A program made the position numbers and the translations under genes. This document shows, piece by piece, positions 7,109 to 13,864 of a stretch of 31,380 bases of DNA (position 1 is its first letter; the number at the start of each line of letters is the position of its first letter). The stretch comes from CAZTDD01 sp964612675. Lineage in GTDB: Bacteria; Hinthialibacterota; Hinthialibacteria; Hinthialibacterales; JAKPRU01. The DNA lies in NCBI GenBank assembly GCA_964612675.1, contig CAZTDD010000082.1, positions 1-31,380 of the forward strand. The letters are read 5' to 3'. The notes beneath the pieces are model-generated. The model saw only the letters and a list, made by a program, of their open reading frames with translations. It did no database searches and was not told the DNA's origin.

Positions 7109-10100
7109 CTAACCTCTTGGGCTGATACCTGACTTTCCTCTCGCCAATAAGACCATCACCCCACACCCCGCCACGGTCACCCCGGAAACCAGACACCCGG
7201 CATAGAAAAAGAGAGGCCTATAAAGAAACTGCACCGTGCCGCTCTGCTCGATAAGCGGCACCGCCATAAACGCGTGATTCGCTCGGTGAATCGGAACGGG
7301 CTTTCCGTCAATGGTCGCATTCCACCAACGGCCGTAACTCTCCGCGACGATCAACCATCCGGTTGTTTTCTCAGGAATTCTACAAATCATCTCGTCCGAT
7401 GATGGACGCTCAAAATCCACATCGGGAACGGTGTCGGCAGGAGGAATCTGTTGAGGCGGATTGTCAGGTTTTTCTTCGAGTATCACCGTAGTTCGCAGGT
7501 CGGTTTCGTTGGAGACGATCGCGTCGATGCGCTCGGTCGCGTCCGAGATGACTCGACAGGCGCTTGCAATCCAGGCAGGCGGAAACGCAGACGGGTTCTC
7601 ATAGATATCCGCACCGCTGCGCGCTGTCTCCAAAACGCGTGGGTACGTGACCCGGTTCGCATCCGACAGAACCATCTCGTGCAGCATCCACGTTCCGCTC
7701 TCCGCAACATTGCGGAATGCAACCGATTGGATTGCCAACACGGGATCGACAGACCACTGTGTCCAATAGTCCGCCGCGGGCAGGAGTCCTTCGGAGGTCG
7801 GTACGGGCCACCAACGAAAAACACGCGCTGCCCCCGGATTTACAGCGATAATGTCGCCGACATCCACGCGATACCGAACGGGCAGCAAACGGGTCTCGTT
7901 GTTCTCGTCGCGGACAATGACCTGTCCGATGCATCCACCGTCTGGGACTGTCGTGAGATTTCCTTCTGTTTCCCTCCCCAAGATTGACGTCGTCGCAAAA
8001 AGTCGTCGGGATGCGGAAAGTGAGGTGTCAACCCCCTCTGAATCTCCCCCAGGCTTGGGGGAGAATACGCAGACACGCTCGTTTTTTTTCCTCCCCCGAG
8101 ACCGGGGGAGGTGTAGGAGGGGGTTGAAATTCGTATTCTCGACTTTTTGCGACGCCATCAAGATTGGGGAGGGTTCGGGTGGGGTTGACGAGTCGAATCT
8201 TGGGGGAAAACTCCTCTCTTGGAAACTTGTTTGCCTGAAGACACTTCCGGCCAACGATGTCTCCATTCCGTCACAAACATGCCGAACAAACAGGCGGTAC
8301 GAGGGAATCGGTTCCGGCAGACGAATTGTTTTCTCTTCTCCCGGTCCGAGACTGATATTTGGCAGCAGACAAAGCCGCGCGGATGGATCGCCGACAATGA
8401 ACCGTACACCGAGAAAATCAACCATTTGTCTGGGCAGATTCCAGATACGCACATGCCTGACTGTCCCCGCTGCACGCGACTGGCCCGCCCACGCCCGTAT
8501 CAGCTCTCCATACACACGCGGATACACCGGATCGTATCCCTGAATTTCGCGTACACCATATATCTCCGGTAAACGTGAACTCAGGTGATCGAAAATCCAA
8601 TTACAGCGCACATCCCCCGCAATGGGAATCGCCTTGCTGTAGCCCAAGACACGCTCGTCCGCAGGATCGACCCAATCCCGTACTCGCTGCACAACCCACG
8701 GCGGCTTGTAATAATAGTCCGGCGACGTGAACTGAAACAGAAAACGCGGCCGCACATACGCTTCCTGCGAAAGAATCAAAACTGCGAGACCAATGAAATG
8801 AGGTTTCCTTCCCCAACGTGGATGCTTTGGAATTCCAAGCACAAGACAAGCGAGAGCGCCCCAAAGCAACATGCCCCAAAGCGACCAAATCATGTCCGGC
8901 ACATGATTGCGTGCAAATGTTTCAGTCAACGCCGGATTAATTAGTGTCTGTAAATGTTCGTCGTAGGTCGAGGCAATGTAGATCCAGGCAGCGAGGAATA
9001 AAAGGCCGAGAACGGCAGCGGCCGTACGCCACGCGACCAGCGTTCGACCGGAACCGGAGAAATACTGCGCACCAAAACCAATCAAGATTGGAATCGACCA
9101 TGCCCCCAGCAGCAAGGATCGATTCGGAAGATTCAAATACTCCACGCCGGGCACAAACCGGCGCAAGAGTGGATACACCGGCGTGTTCGGCCCCAATGCA
9201 ATGAGCACACCGAGCAACGTAGAAAACGCAAGGACCCAAACCGCGCGGTTTCGTCGCTGTGTCCAAATCCCGATCCCCGCAAGGATCAGACCGGCCGAAC
9301 CGAAGAACAGCGTTCCCTCCCAGGGGTCCAAGCGTGCCGATTCCGGCTGAGTCAAGCCGCAGAAGATCGTCCCCGGCAATTCCTTGAGTCCCAAAGCGCC
9401 CGCATAAGCTTCCTCCGGCTCCAGCGGTCCGCGATTCGAATCCGGCAGATAGTCTCCGACCGGCAACCACATCCATACGGTCAATCCCGCTGTAAGTATC
9501 AGGACGAGGAGAACGTATCCGAGCAAGCGCTGTAAGGTCTGTTCAGAGCGTTGTAGGGTGGGCTCAAAGCGAAGCGTAGCCCACCAATTCTTACTCAAAA
9601 CACAAAGGAAAAACAACACACAAAACACCGCCGCATACACAACCGGGTGCGGCGCTCCTGCACTAACAATCAATCCAGCAAATACCGCCGAAAGGACCGC
9701 CCATCGGACATTGCCGCGCTCCAATCCATAGACGAAAGCGAGCAGAAGCCACGGTATCCACGAGTTCCCTTCCATGTTCCCCAGATTCATCGCCTTACAT
9801 TGCCAAAAGCTGCCTCCGGCACACGCGAGCCCGGCAACAAAAGACGCCAACGGACCGCAACCGAAATAACGTGTCAAAAAATAGATACCAAGGACGCCGA
9901 TGAAAAGATGTCCAACAAGAAGAAGCGGATACGCCGCCGACACCGGCAGGAAAGCCAGAACAGCGTTTGGCGGATAGAACAGCTGCGACTGCGGATTCCC
10001 ATCGCGGGGAAAACCGCAAAACATATACGGATTCCAGAACCCGACGAAATCATCCTGCGAAAGTGCGCGAAGTGGATAGAAATAGAGGAGCGTATCCTCA

Positions 10101-10237
10101 TCCAGTGACAAACATCCGAGCACAGCGCTTTGGCAGTGAAGCGATACGACAATGAAGAAAAGGAGAACGATGCATACAAGGTCGGATTTCGACCAGGGAG
10201 GCGGTGTAAGAATGGGCCGGTTTTCCGAGGGCGTCAT
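7109..10237 (-). CDS. YfhO-like large membrane protein with in-frame repeat insertions
   Basis: About 1042 residues. Residues 1-500 hold roughly a dozen transmembrane helices, with SLDEDTLLYFYPLRA and FWNPYMFCGFPRDGNPQSQLFYPPN near the N-terminus, a pattern of the YfhO (PF09586) GT-C-like family. A long soluble region follows, then a last helix close to the C-terminus. YfhO proteins are linked to glycosylation of surface polymers; the substrate here is unknown. The ATG at 10237 is chosen because the membrane region starts soon after it; a weak GAGAG precedes it. Two stretches do not look like native protein. Residues about 674-753 are encoded by a palindromic element (7980-8215), and WWATLRFEPTLQ is encoded by a second repeat (9553-9588). 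Both keep the frame open. The gene is probably intact. Confidence 0.85.
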   Translation of the reverse strand: MTPSENRPILTPPPWSKSDLVCIVLLFFIVVSLHCQSAVLGCLSLDEDTLLYFYPLRALSQDDFVGFWNPYMFCGFPRDGNPQSQLFYPPNAVLAFLPVSAAYPLLLVGHLFIGVLGIYFLTRYFGCGPLASFVAGLACAGGSFWQCKAMNLGNMEGNSWIPWLLLAFVYGLERGNVRWAVLSAVFAGLIVSAGAPHPVVYAAVFCVLFFLCVLSKNWWATLRFEPTLQRSEQTLQRLLGYVLLVLILTAGLTVWMWLPVGDYLPDSNRGPLEPEEAYAGALGLKELPGTIFCGLTQPESARLDPWEGTLFFGSAGLILAGIGIWTQRRNRAVWVLAFSTLLGVLIALGPNTPVYPLLRRFVPGVEYLNLPNRSLLLGAWSIPILIGFGAQYFSGSGRTLVAWRTAAAVLGLLFLAAWIYIASTYDEHLQTLINPALTETFARNHVPDMIWSLWGMLLWGALACLVLGIPKHPRWGRKPHFIGLAVLILSQEAYVRPRFLFQFTSPDYYYKPPWVVQRVRDWVDPADERVLGYSKAIPIAGDVRCNWIFDHLSSRLPEIYGVREIQGYDPVYPRVYGELIRAWAGQSRAAGTVRHVRIWNLPRQMVDFLGVRFIVGDPSARLCLLPNISLGPGEEKTIRLPEPIPSYRLFVRHVCDGMETSLAGSVFRQTSFQERSFPPRFDSSTPPEPSPILMASQKVENTNFNPLLHLPRSRGRKKNERVCVFSPKPGGDSEGVDTSLSASRRLFATTSILGRETEGNLTTVPDGGCIGQVIVRDENNETRLLPVRYRVDVGDIIAVNPGAARVFRWWPVPTSEGLLPAADYWTQWSVDPVLAIQSVAFRNVAESGTWMLHEMVLSDANRVTYPRVLETARSGADIYENPSAFPPAWIASACRVISDATERIDAIVSNETDLRTTVILEEKPDNPPQQIPPADTVPDVDFERPSSDEMICRIPEKTTGWLIVAESYGRWWNATIDGKPVPIHRANHAFMAVPLIEQSGTVQFLYRPLFFYAGCLVSGVTVAGCGVMVLLARGKSGISPRG
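7991..8154. repeat. Palindromic element inside a coding sequence
   Basis: A nested palindrome lies within the YfhO-like gene. The outer arms CGTCGCAAAAAGTCG (7991-8005) and its exact complement at 8140-8154 enclose a 10-bp pair (8029-8038 with 8117-8126). Inside are two C/G-rich hairpins (8044-8050 with 8057-8063; 8090-8097 with 8104-8111). The outer arm recurs in the intergenic region at 113-127. The flanking 8171-8185 also recurs at 444-458, so the inserted unit may reach to about 8190. It contributes roughly 55-80 codons without a stop, which resembles the in-frame palindromic elements known from Rickettsia. Confidence 0.8.
9553..9588. repeat. Short palindromic repeat inside a coding sequence
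   Basis: The arms GGTGGGCT (9557-9564) and AGCCCACC (9578-9585) form a hairpin. The outer 14 bases (9553-9566) equal 177-190 and the outer 13 bases (9576-9588) equal 239-251 in the intergenic palindrome at the start of the window. It is a second, shorter member of the same repeat family within the YfhO-like gene, in frame, encoding a tryptophan-rich patch between predicted membrane segments. Confidence 0.8.
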
Positions 10238-10381
10238 GCTCACGCGATCTCTCGCTGCGAGGTTTCGCTCCAGGGTACCCGATAAGCGCACCTTGGGAAA
10301 CGACACTCGGTGAGCGGTCTTCCGAGCTCGACACTTCGGCAAGAACTACCTGTACGGTTCGTTGTTCGCGGTGGTGATCGA

Positions 10382-10588
10382 TCAGCTGGGCCACTCGACA
10401 ACGGCCAAGTCCGCTCCGCTGGGACTCAGAATGTCCCGCACACGAAACGGCACATAGCCGCATGAATAGCATTTGTCGGTCGCCTCGAGCTCGCGTACCG
10501 GGTCTTCCCCGTCTTTTGCGTAGGAGCTATAGGAAACAGATACCAGCTCCCCACACCTCGCACAACGATGATAACATAGCTGAGACAT
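10382..10588 (-). CDS. Small zinc-ribbon protein
   Basis: This 68-residue product has two CxxC knuckles, CARC (9-12) and CYSC (40-43), spaced as in a zinc ribbon, and a charged C-terminus. GAGGG lies 5-6 bases before the ATG at 10588, which supports translation. A TATAAT with an upstream TTAACA is found at 10683-10709 on the same strand. No named family is recognisable; it resembles FmdB-type or other small regulatory zinc ribbons only in general layout. It is separated from the YfhO-like gene by 144 bases and is probably transcribed on its own. The coding call rests on cysteine spacing, ribosome site and promoter. Confidence 0.65.
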   Translation of the reverse strand: MSQLCYHRCARCGELVSVSYSSYAKDGEDPVRELEATDKCYSCGYVPFRVRDILSPSGADLAVVEWPS

Positions 10589-10682
10589 GATCCCTCAACC
10601 TCACTTATCCGTGGAGTCCAATCCCCCAGCAGTATACGGGAAGAACCACACCCTCCTGACTCCACACCATTTTGATATCTCT

Positions 10683-10709
10683 ATTATACTTGATTTCGAC
10701 GTTTGTTAA
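10683..10709 (-). promoter_or_regulatory. Putative sigma-70 promoter of the zinc-ribbon gene
   Basis: On the minus strand, TTAACA (10704-10709) and TATAAT (10683-10688) are separated by 15 bases, slightly short of the usual 16-18. The -10 is a perfect consensus. A transcript would start near 10676 and give a leader of about 90 bases before the ATG at 10588. Confidence 0.45.
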
Positions 10710-10963
10710 TAGTTCTTTAGGATAGAGAGAGGTGGGAGCCGGGAATCGACTGAAGTTTATAATGGCTTGTACTTTATAGACTTAGGTTGTATTGTCACAA
10801 GATGTCACGTTTCGTTCCTGTGTCTCTTTCGATCCGTAGATATAGTGATTTCAACACGTTGCCGATGGTGAAATGTTTATCTCATAGAAGGCCGATTTCG
10901 GACGATTTTTTTTCGTGGCTGCGTGCGATTTGAGGAAGAAAAGCCCCGCTGGTGAAAAGCCCC

Positions 10964-10994
10964 GCTGGTCCAGGAGATCAACTCCTGGACCAGC
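10964..10994. repeat. Perfect 13-bp hairpin upstream of the radical SAM gene
   Basis: Bases 10964-10976 (GCTGGTCCAGGAG) pair perfectly with 10982-10994 around a 5-base loop. The left arm overlaps the second copy of a direct repeat (10957-10969). There is no T run on the plus side; on the minus side the stem is followed by GGGGCTTTTC, so a weak minus-strand terminator is possible. Confidence 0.6.
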
Positions 10995-11109
10995 AAGTGA
11001 GCGGTCAAGTGAGCGGTAGGCTGAGTCAGCGACGATCTGTCCGCATATACTGAAACACGAAAGCACGAAGAAAAGAACAAGAAAAGGCATCGGAAAGCGT
11101 TCAATCGCA

Positions 11110-12570
11110 ATGCATGTAACATTGATCAATCCGCCGTGGTTCTTTGAAGGCCGCCTTGAGTTTCTGTCTCAGAATCTGGGCTTGGCCTACCTGGCGGCGT
11201 GTTTACGTGACGCGGACCACGACGTGAGTATACTCGATTCGGTTGCAGAGGCGCCAACGCAGCATACGCGCGTCCACTTAAAGTACCAAACTCTGAACCG
11301 GTGGGGACTTTCCTACGCTGAGATCGTTCAGCGAATCCCCTCTGACACCGATGCGATCGGAATCACCGTACCGTTTACAAACAATCGCCTGATCGCCCGC
11401 GACCTTTCCGAAGCGATCAAAGAACGTTTCCCGGAAACGCCGATTCTGCTCGGCGGTGTGTTCCCGTCGACGCTGCCGCACGAGGCACTTTTTCCGAGCG
11501 TGGATTATGTTGTGCGCGGGGAAGGCGAACGACCCATTGTCGACTTTGCCAACGGAGTGCCGCTGGAGAATATCAAGGGACTTGTCTTCCGACGCGATGG
11601 AGAAGTCGTTGAAAACGATTCCATCGAATTCGAAAAGAACCTGGATCGTCTCCCGATGCCGGCCCGCGATTTGCTCCCCATGCAAACCTATTTGAGCATG
11701 TCCCCGCGCGGACTGGTCGGTCGACGTTCGGCGGCGATGATCACGTCGCGCGGTTGCCCCTTCAATTGTAATTACTGCTCGGTTCACCCGGTTGCCGGGC
11801 GGCTCTGGCGTCCACGCTCCGCTGAATCCGTTCTCGAAGAAGTCGATCACCTGATTGAAACATACGGCGTGAATCATATCGAGTTTGAAGATGACAACAT
11901 GACACTCGACATCGCGCGCGTCAAAACGATCCTTACGGGTCTTATCGAACGGCGTCAGGCCGAGATCCCGCTCACATGGGAGAATCCAAACGGACTGCGA
12001 ACGGAAACGTTGGACGAGGAATTCGTCTCGATGTGCCCCGCCTCCGGGAATCGAACCCTCTACCTACCGGTGGAACACGGCAGCAAAGAGATGCTTCGCA
12101 AGATGGGTAAACCGCAGAACCTGGAAGCGATTGAACGCGTGATTGAATGGTGTGGGAAGCATGGCGTCCGGACGGTGATTTTTATGATCGTCGGATACCC
12201 CGGCGAAACCGACGCGTTGTGGCGTGAGGGATGGGAGTATGCGCGGAGACTGCGGGATCTCGGCGCAACACGGTTCGAGGTCTTCCTGGCCAAGCCGTAT
12301 CCGGGGACTCGCATGTATCAGGAATGTGAACAGAACGGCTATCTGGTGTATTCGGACAGCGAGAATGTGGTTTATGACATGGATTTCGCCGGTGTGAGCA
12401 CGCCGGAGTTTACTCCCCGAGAGGTTCTCCGACGCCGAAATCGAATGAAACGGGATCTGAATCCGCTTTTGTCGACCTGGAAGTCCGATCTAGCTCGCAT
12501 CCTTCCGTCAACGGTGTTTCGCCATCTGAAATCCTTCCAGGAACGATGGATCGGCCCCCGAGAATGCTGA
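11110..12570 (+). CDS. B12-binding-type radical SAM protein
   Basis: A 486-residue protein of the cobalamin-binding-domain plus radical SAM architecture. Residues 1-150 form the Rossmann-like N-terminal domain (MHVTLINPPW, GLAYLAACLRDADHDVSILDS, ILLGGVFPSTLPHEAL). The canonical DxHxxG cobalamin-ligand motif is not evident, so B12 may bind base-off in another way or not at all. The radical SAM core starts at about 208 with the iron-sulfur motif C216-x3-C220-x2-C223 (RGCPFNCNYCS) and continues through VEHGSKEMLRKMGKP and MIVGYPGET. Members catalyse methylations and rearrangements in lipid, cofactor and natural-product pathways; the substrate cannot be told from this sequence. The gene stands alone behind a repeat-rich leader, with only a weak GGAAAG site upstream. 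Confidence 0.9.
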   Translation: MHVTLINPPWFFEGRLEFLSQNLGLAYLAACLRDADHDVSILDSVAEAPTQHTRVHLKYQTLNRWGLSYAEIVQRIPSDTDAIGITVPFTNNRLIARDLSEAIKERFPETPILLGGVFPSTLPHEALFPSVDYVVRGEGERPIVDFANGVPLENIKGLVFRRDGEVVENDSIEFEKNLDRLPMPARDLLPMQTYLSMSPRGLVGRRSAAMITSRGCPFNCNYCSVHPVAGRLWRPRSAESVLEEVDHLIETYGVNHIEFEDDNMTLDIARVKTILTGLIERRQAEIPLTWENPNGLRTETLDEEFVSMCPASGNRTLYLPVEHGSKEMLRKMGKPQNLEAIERVIEWCGKHGVRTVIFMIVGYPGETDALWREGWEYARRLRDLGATRFEVFLAKPYPGTRMYQECEQNGYLVYSDSENVVYDMDFAGVSTPEFTPREVLRRRNRMKRDLNPLLSTWKSDLARILPSTVFRHLKSFQERWIGPREC

Positions 12571-12688
12571 ACGATAGCACCAAATCGCCCCAAATCTCAC
12601 ACAATTTGTCAGGTTAGAGCAATTGGATGGTGCTTTAAGGCCCTTCGAATTGCATCCGACAAGTGATTTTCGGATACAGACCCGGAAG

Positions 12689-12753
12689 AAAAAAAAATCC
12701 CGCTGCCCCGACGTAGGAGGGTTGGAAGCGGGTAACCACGTCGGGGCGCGGGA
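12689..12753 (-). terminator. Rho-independent terminator (minus strand)
   Basis: The stem pairs 12748-12753 with 12698-12703 and 12738-12746 with 12706-12714, with one small bulge and a 23-base loop. On the minus strand it is followed by nine T (complement of 12689-12697). It has no T run on the plus side, so it belongs to a minus-strand transcript and does not end the radical SAM gene. Confidence 0.75.
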
Positions 12754-12860
12754 AGGGGAGCAAGTTTAGTGTTGTTTTACGCATGAATCGTGCCGAAACG
12801 CGCGAAAAACAACAGGTTTAAAAAACGCCTTTCCTAATAGTCTGCAAATACTGCCTTTAT
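12689..12860 (-). ncRNA. Candidate small RNA, about 170 nt
   Basis: On the minus strand a TTGACT-N17-TATTCT promoter (12867-12895) predicts a start near 12860. The transcript then forms an 11-bp stem with one mismatch (12802-12813 with 12771-12782; GUUGUUUU-U-CGC against GCG-U-AAAACAAC). It ends in a large G/C hairpin followed by nine T (12698-12753, then 12697-12689). The terminal loop shows CCTCCT (complement of 12715-12720), an anti-Shine-Dalgarno-like sequence. No known RNA family was recognised: it lacks SRP, tmRNA, RNase P or 6S features. An ATG at 12784 opens a 49-codon frame (12635-12784), but it has no ribosome site and reads through the terminator. Confidence 0.55.
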
Positions 12861-12866
12861 AGATTA

Positions 12867-12895
12867 AGAATAACCTACAACAACAAGAAAGTCAA
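12867..12895 (-). promoter_or_regulatory. Sigma-70-type promoter of the small-RNA candidate
   Basis: TTGACT (complement of 12890-12895) and TATTCT (complement of 12867-12872) are exactly 17 bases apart, matching 5 of 6 and 4 of 6 consensus bases. The surrounding DNA is A/T rich. It points at the hairpin-terminator unit 180 bases away with no gene between. Confidence 0.6.
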
Positions 12896-13031
12896 GAGAA
12901 AAAAAACTAAAAAGCGCCCAAAATCATTTAATTTTGAAATAAATCGGCTTGAACTCGCACTCTAAATTGCAATACTCTTTGTTGGTATCTCATTGCTCTT
13001 GCGACTTTTAATTGCATCGCCATGGTCCTTG

Positions 13032-13222
13032 AACCTAAATTCGGCAGTTGAAGGTGTGGTTGCGAGGGTAAACCGCTGATTTTTTGATAGTAGCGTTCAT
13101 TCTCCGCTTTCACCCAAATGGTGATCGGTTCTTGATCTTGTCGAAAGGCCGATCACCAACGCCGGCGCGGCCTTCGACGGGCTCAGGAACCGCGCTTCCC
13201 ATTCAACTGCCGAATTTAGGTT
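13032..13222. repeat. MITE-like element with 21-bp inverted repeats
   Basis: Bases 13032-13052 are perfectly complementary to 13202-13222. Inside lies a 10-bp hairpin (13119-13128 with 13149-13158) and a second imperfect pair (TTGTCGAAAGG with CCTTCGACGG). The TTCGACGGGCTCAGG core resembles a dispersed repeat frequent in many bacterial genomes. The element is 191 bases long, has no coding capacity and shows no obvious target-site duplication. Confidence 0.65.
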
Positions 13223-13660
13223 GAATAAGATCCGAGAACTGAAGATGTTCCCCTGTCCGGAACATAACAAGACCTCTCCGAAGTTCTCTCGATAGACTTG
13301 GCAATCGCCACTCGGTTGTGAAACAGTCATGGTCAAAGAAGAAGGTTAAATACTGTATTTATAAATGTTACGTTCACATCAACTTCGAGATCCCCAAAAG
13401 CGATCTTACCCCTCCCCAAACGAGACGGAGCGGCAAAGAGTCGTGCGTGAGTTGAGAATTAGAGAACCGTAGGGCTCAAAGTGAACCGCCGCCCGCGTGG
13501 TAATCGGAATCGGGTGCCACGCCCAATTCCGATTGGGGGAGAGAACAACACCGCTAACTTTTGCCGCCCCCGTCAAACGAGGTGGAATCCGTTCACTTTT
13601 ACATGGAAAAGAACGGCCGATTCCTTGCTTCGGAGTATCGCTGGACAGGAATCTTCATGC

Positions 13661-13689
13661 TTGACATGCCTGGAGCGAGTTACTAGAAT
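13661..13689 (+). promoter_or_regulatory. Near-consensus sigma-70 promoter of the phoH operon
   Basis: TTGACA (13661-13666) and TAGAAT (13684-13689) are separated by exactly 17 bases. The predicted start near 13696 gives a leader of about 169 bases before the phoH ATG. The last part of the leader (near 13843-13863) can pair ACGGGT with ACCCGT around the GGGG that would serve as ribosome site. Confidence 0.75.
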
Positions 13690-13864
13690 TTGGGTGTAAG
13701 TTGGATCGTATGACTTGAAACGAATGCCTTAGGATAGAGCCTATTATCTTGTTTAAAGATTACGCTTTGCGGAACACATCCGATAATCTCTCCCGCTTTT
13801 CCGTCATGCGTGCAGATACGGAAACATCCGCCTACTGGGCCACGGGTCGGGGTGTAACCCGTCT

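Larger units (their letters stand above)
10589..11109. other. Divergent intergenic region with hairpin and direct repeats
   Basis: No gene is supported. The stretch carries the putative promoter of the zinc-ribbon gene (10683-10709, minus) and a TGTCAC direct repeat at about 10794-10809. It then has a cluster of direct repeats (AAGCCCCGCTGGT at 10941-10953 and 10957-10969; AAGTGAGCGGT twice from 10995) around a strong hairpin at 10964-10994. This would be the 5' leader or upstream region of the radical SAM gene. Confidence 0.5.
12571..13864. other. Long non-coding region with sRNA candidate, palindromic element and operon promoter
   Basis: This 1.29-kb gap holds no convincing gene. From left to right it contains a minus-strand terminator and small-RNA candidate (12689-12895), an A/T-rich stretch, a MITE-like inverted-repeat element (13032-13222), and a 9-bp hairpin (13502-13510 with 13526-13534). 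It ends with a near-consensus promoter (13661-13689) and a leader of about 170 bases before phoH. Open frames here lack ribosome sites and cross the repeats. Confidence 0.6.

Noticed and set aside
10941..11020. Direct repeats as a possible CRISPR array
   Set aside because: There are only two copies of each, with spacers of very few bases, and no cas gene is nearby.
10851..11129. Minus-strand frame of about 92 codons with a hydrophobic start
   Set aside because: It is largely made of direct repeats and a perfect hairpin, overlaps the radical SAM start and has no ribosome site.
12635..12784. 49-codon minus-strand frame inside the small-RNA candidate
   Set aside because: There is no Shine-Dalgarno sequence and it reads through the terminator stem and T run; kept only as an alternative explanation.
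13481..13699. 72-codon plus-strand frame starting with GTG
   Set aside because: It has no ribosome site, crosses a hairpin and covers the phoH promoter; the composition is not protein-like.
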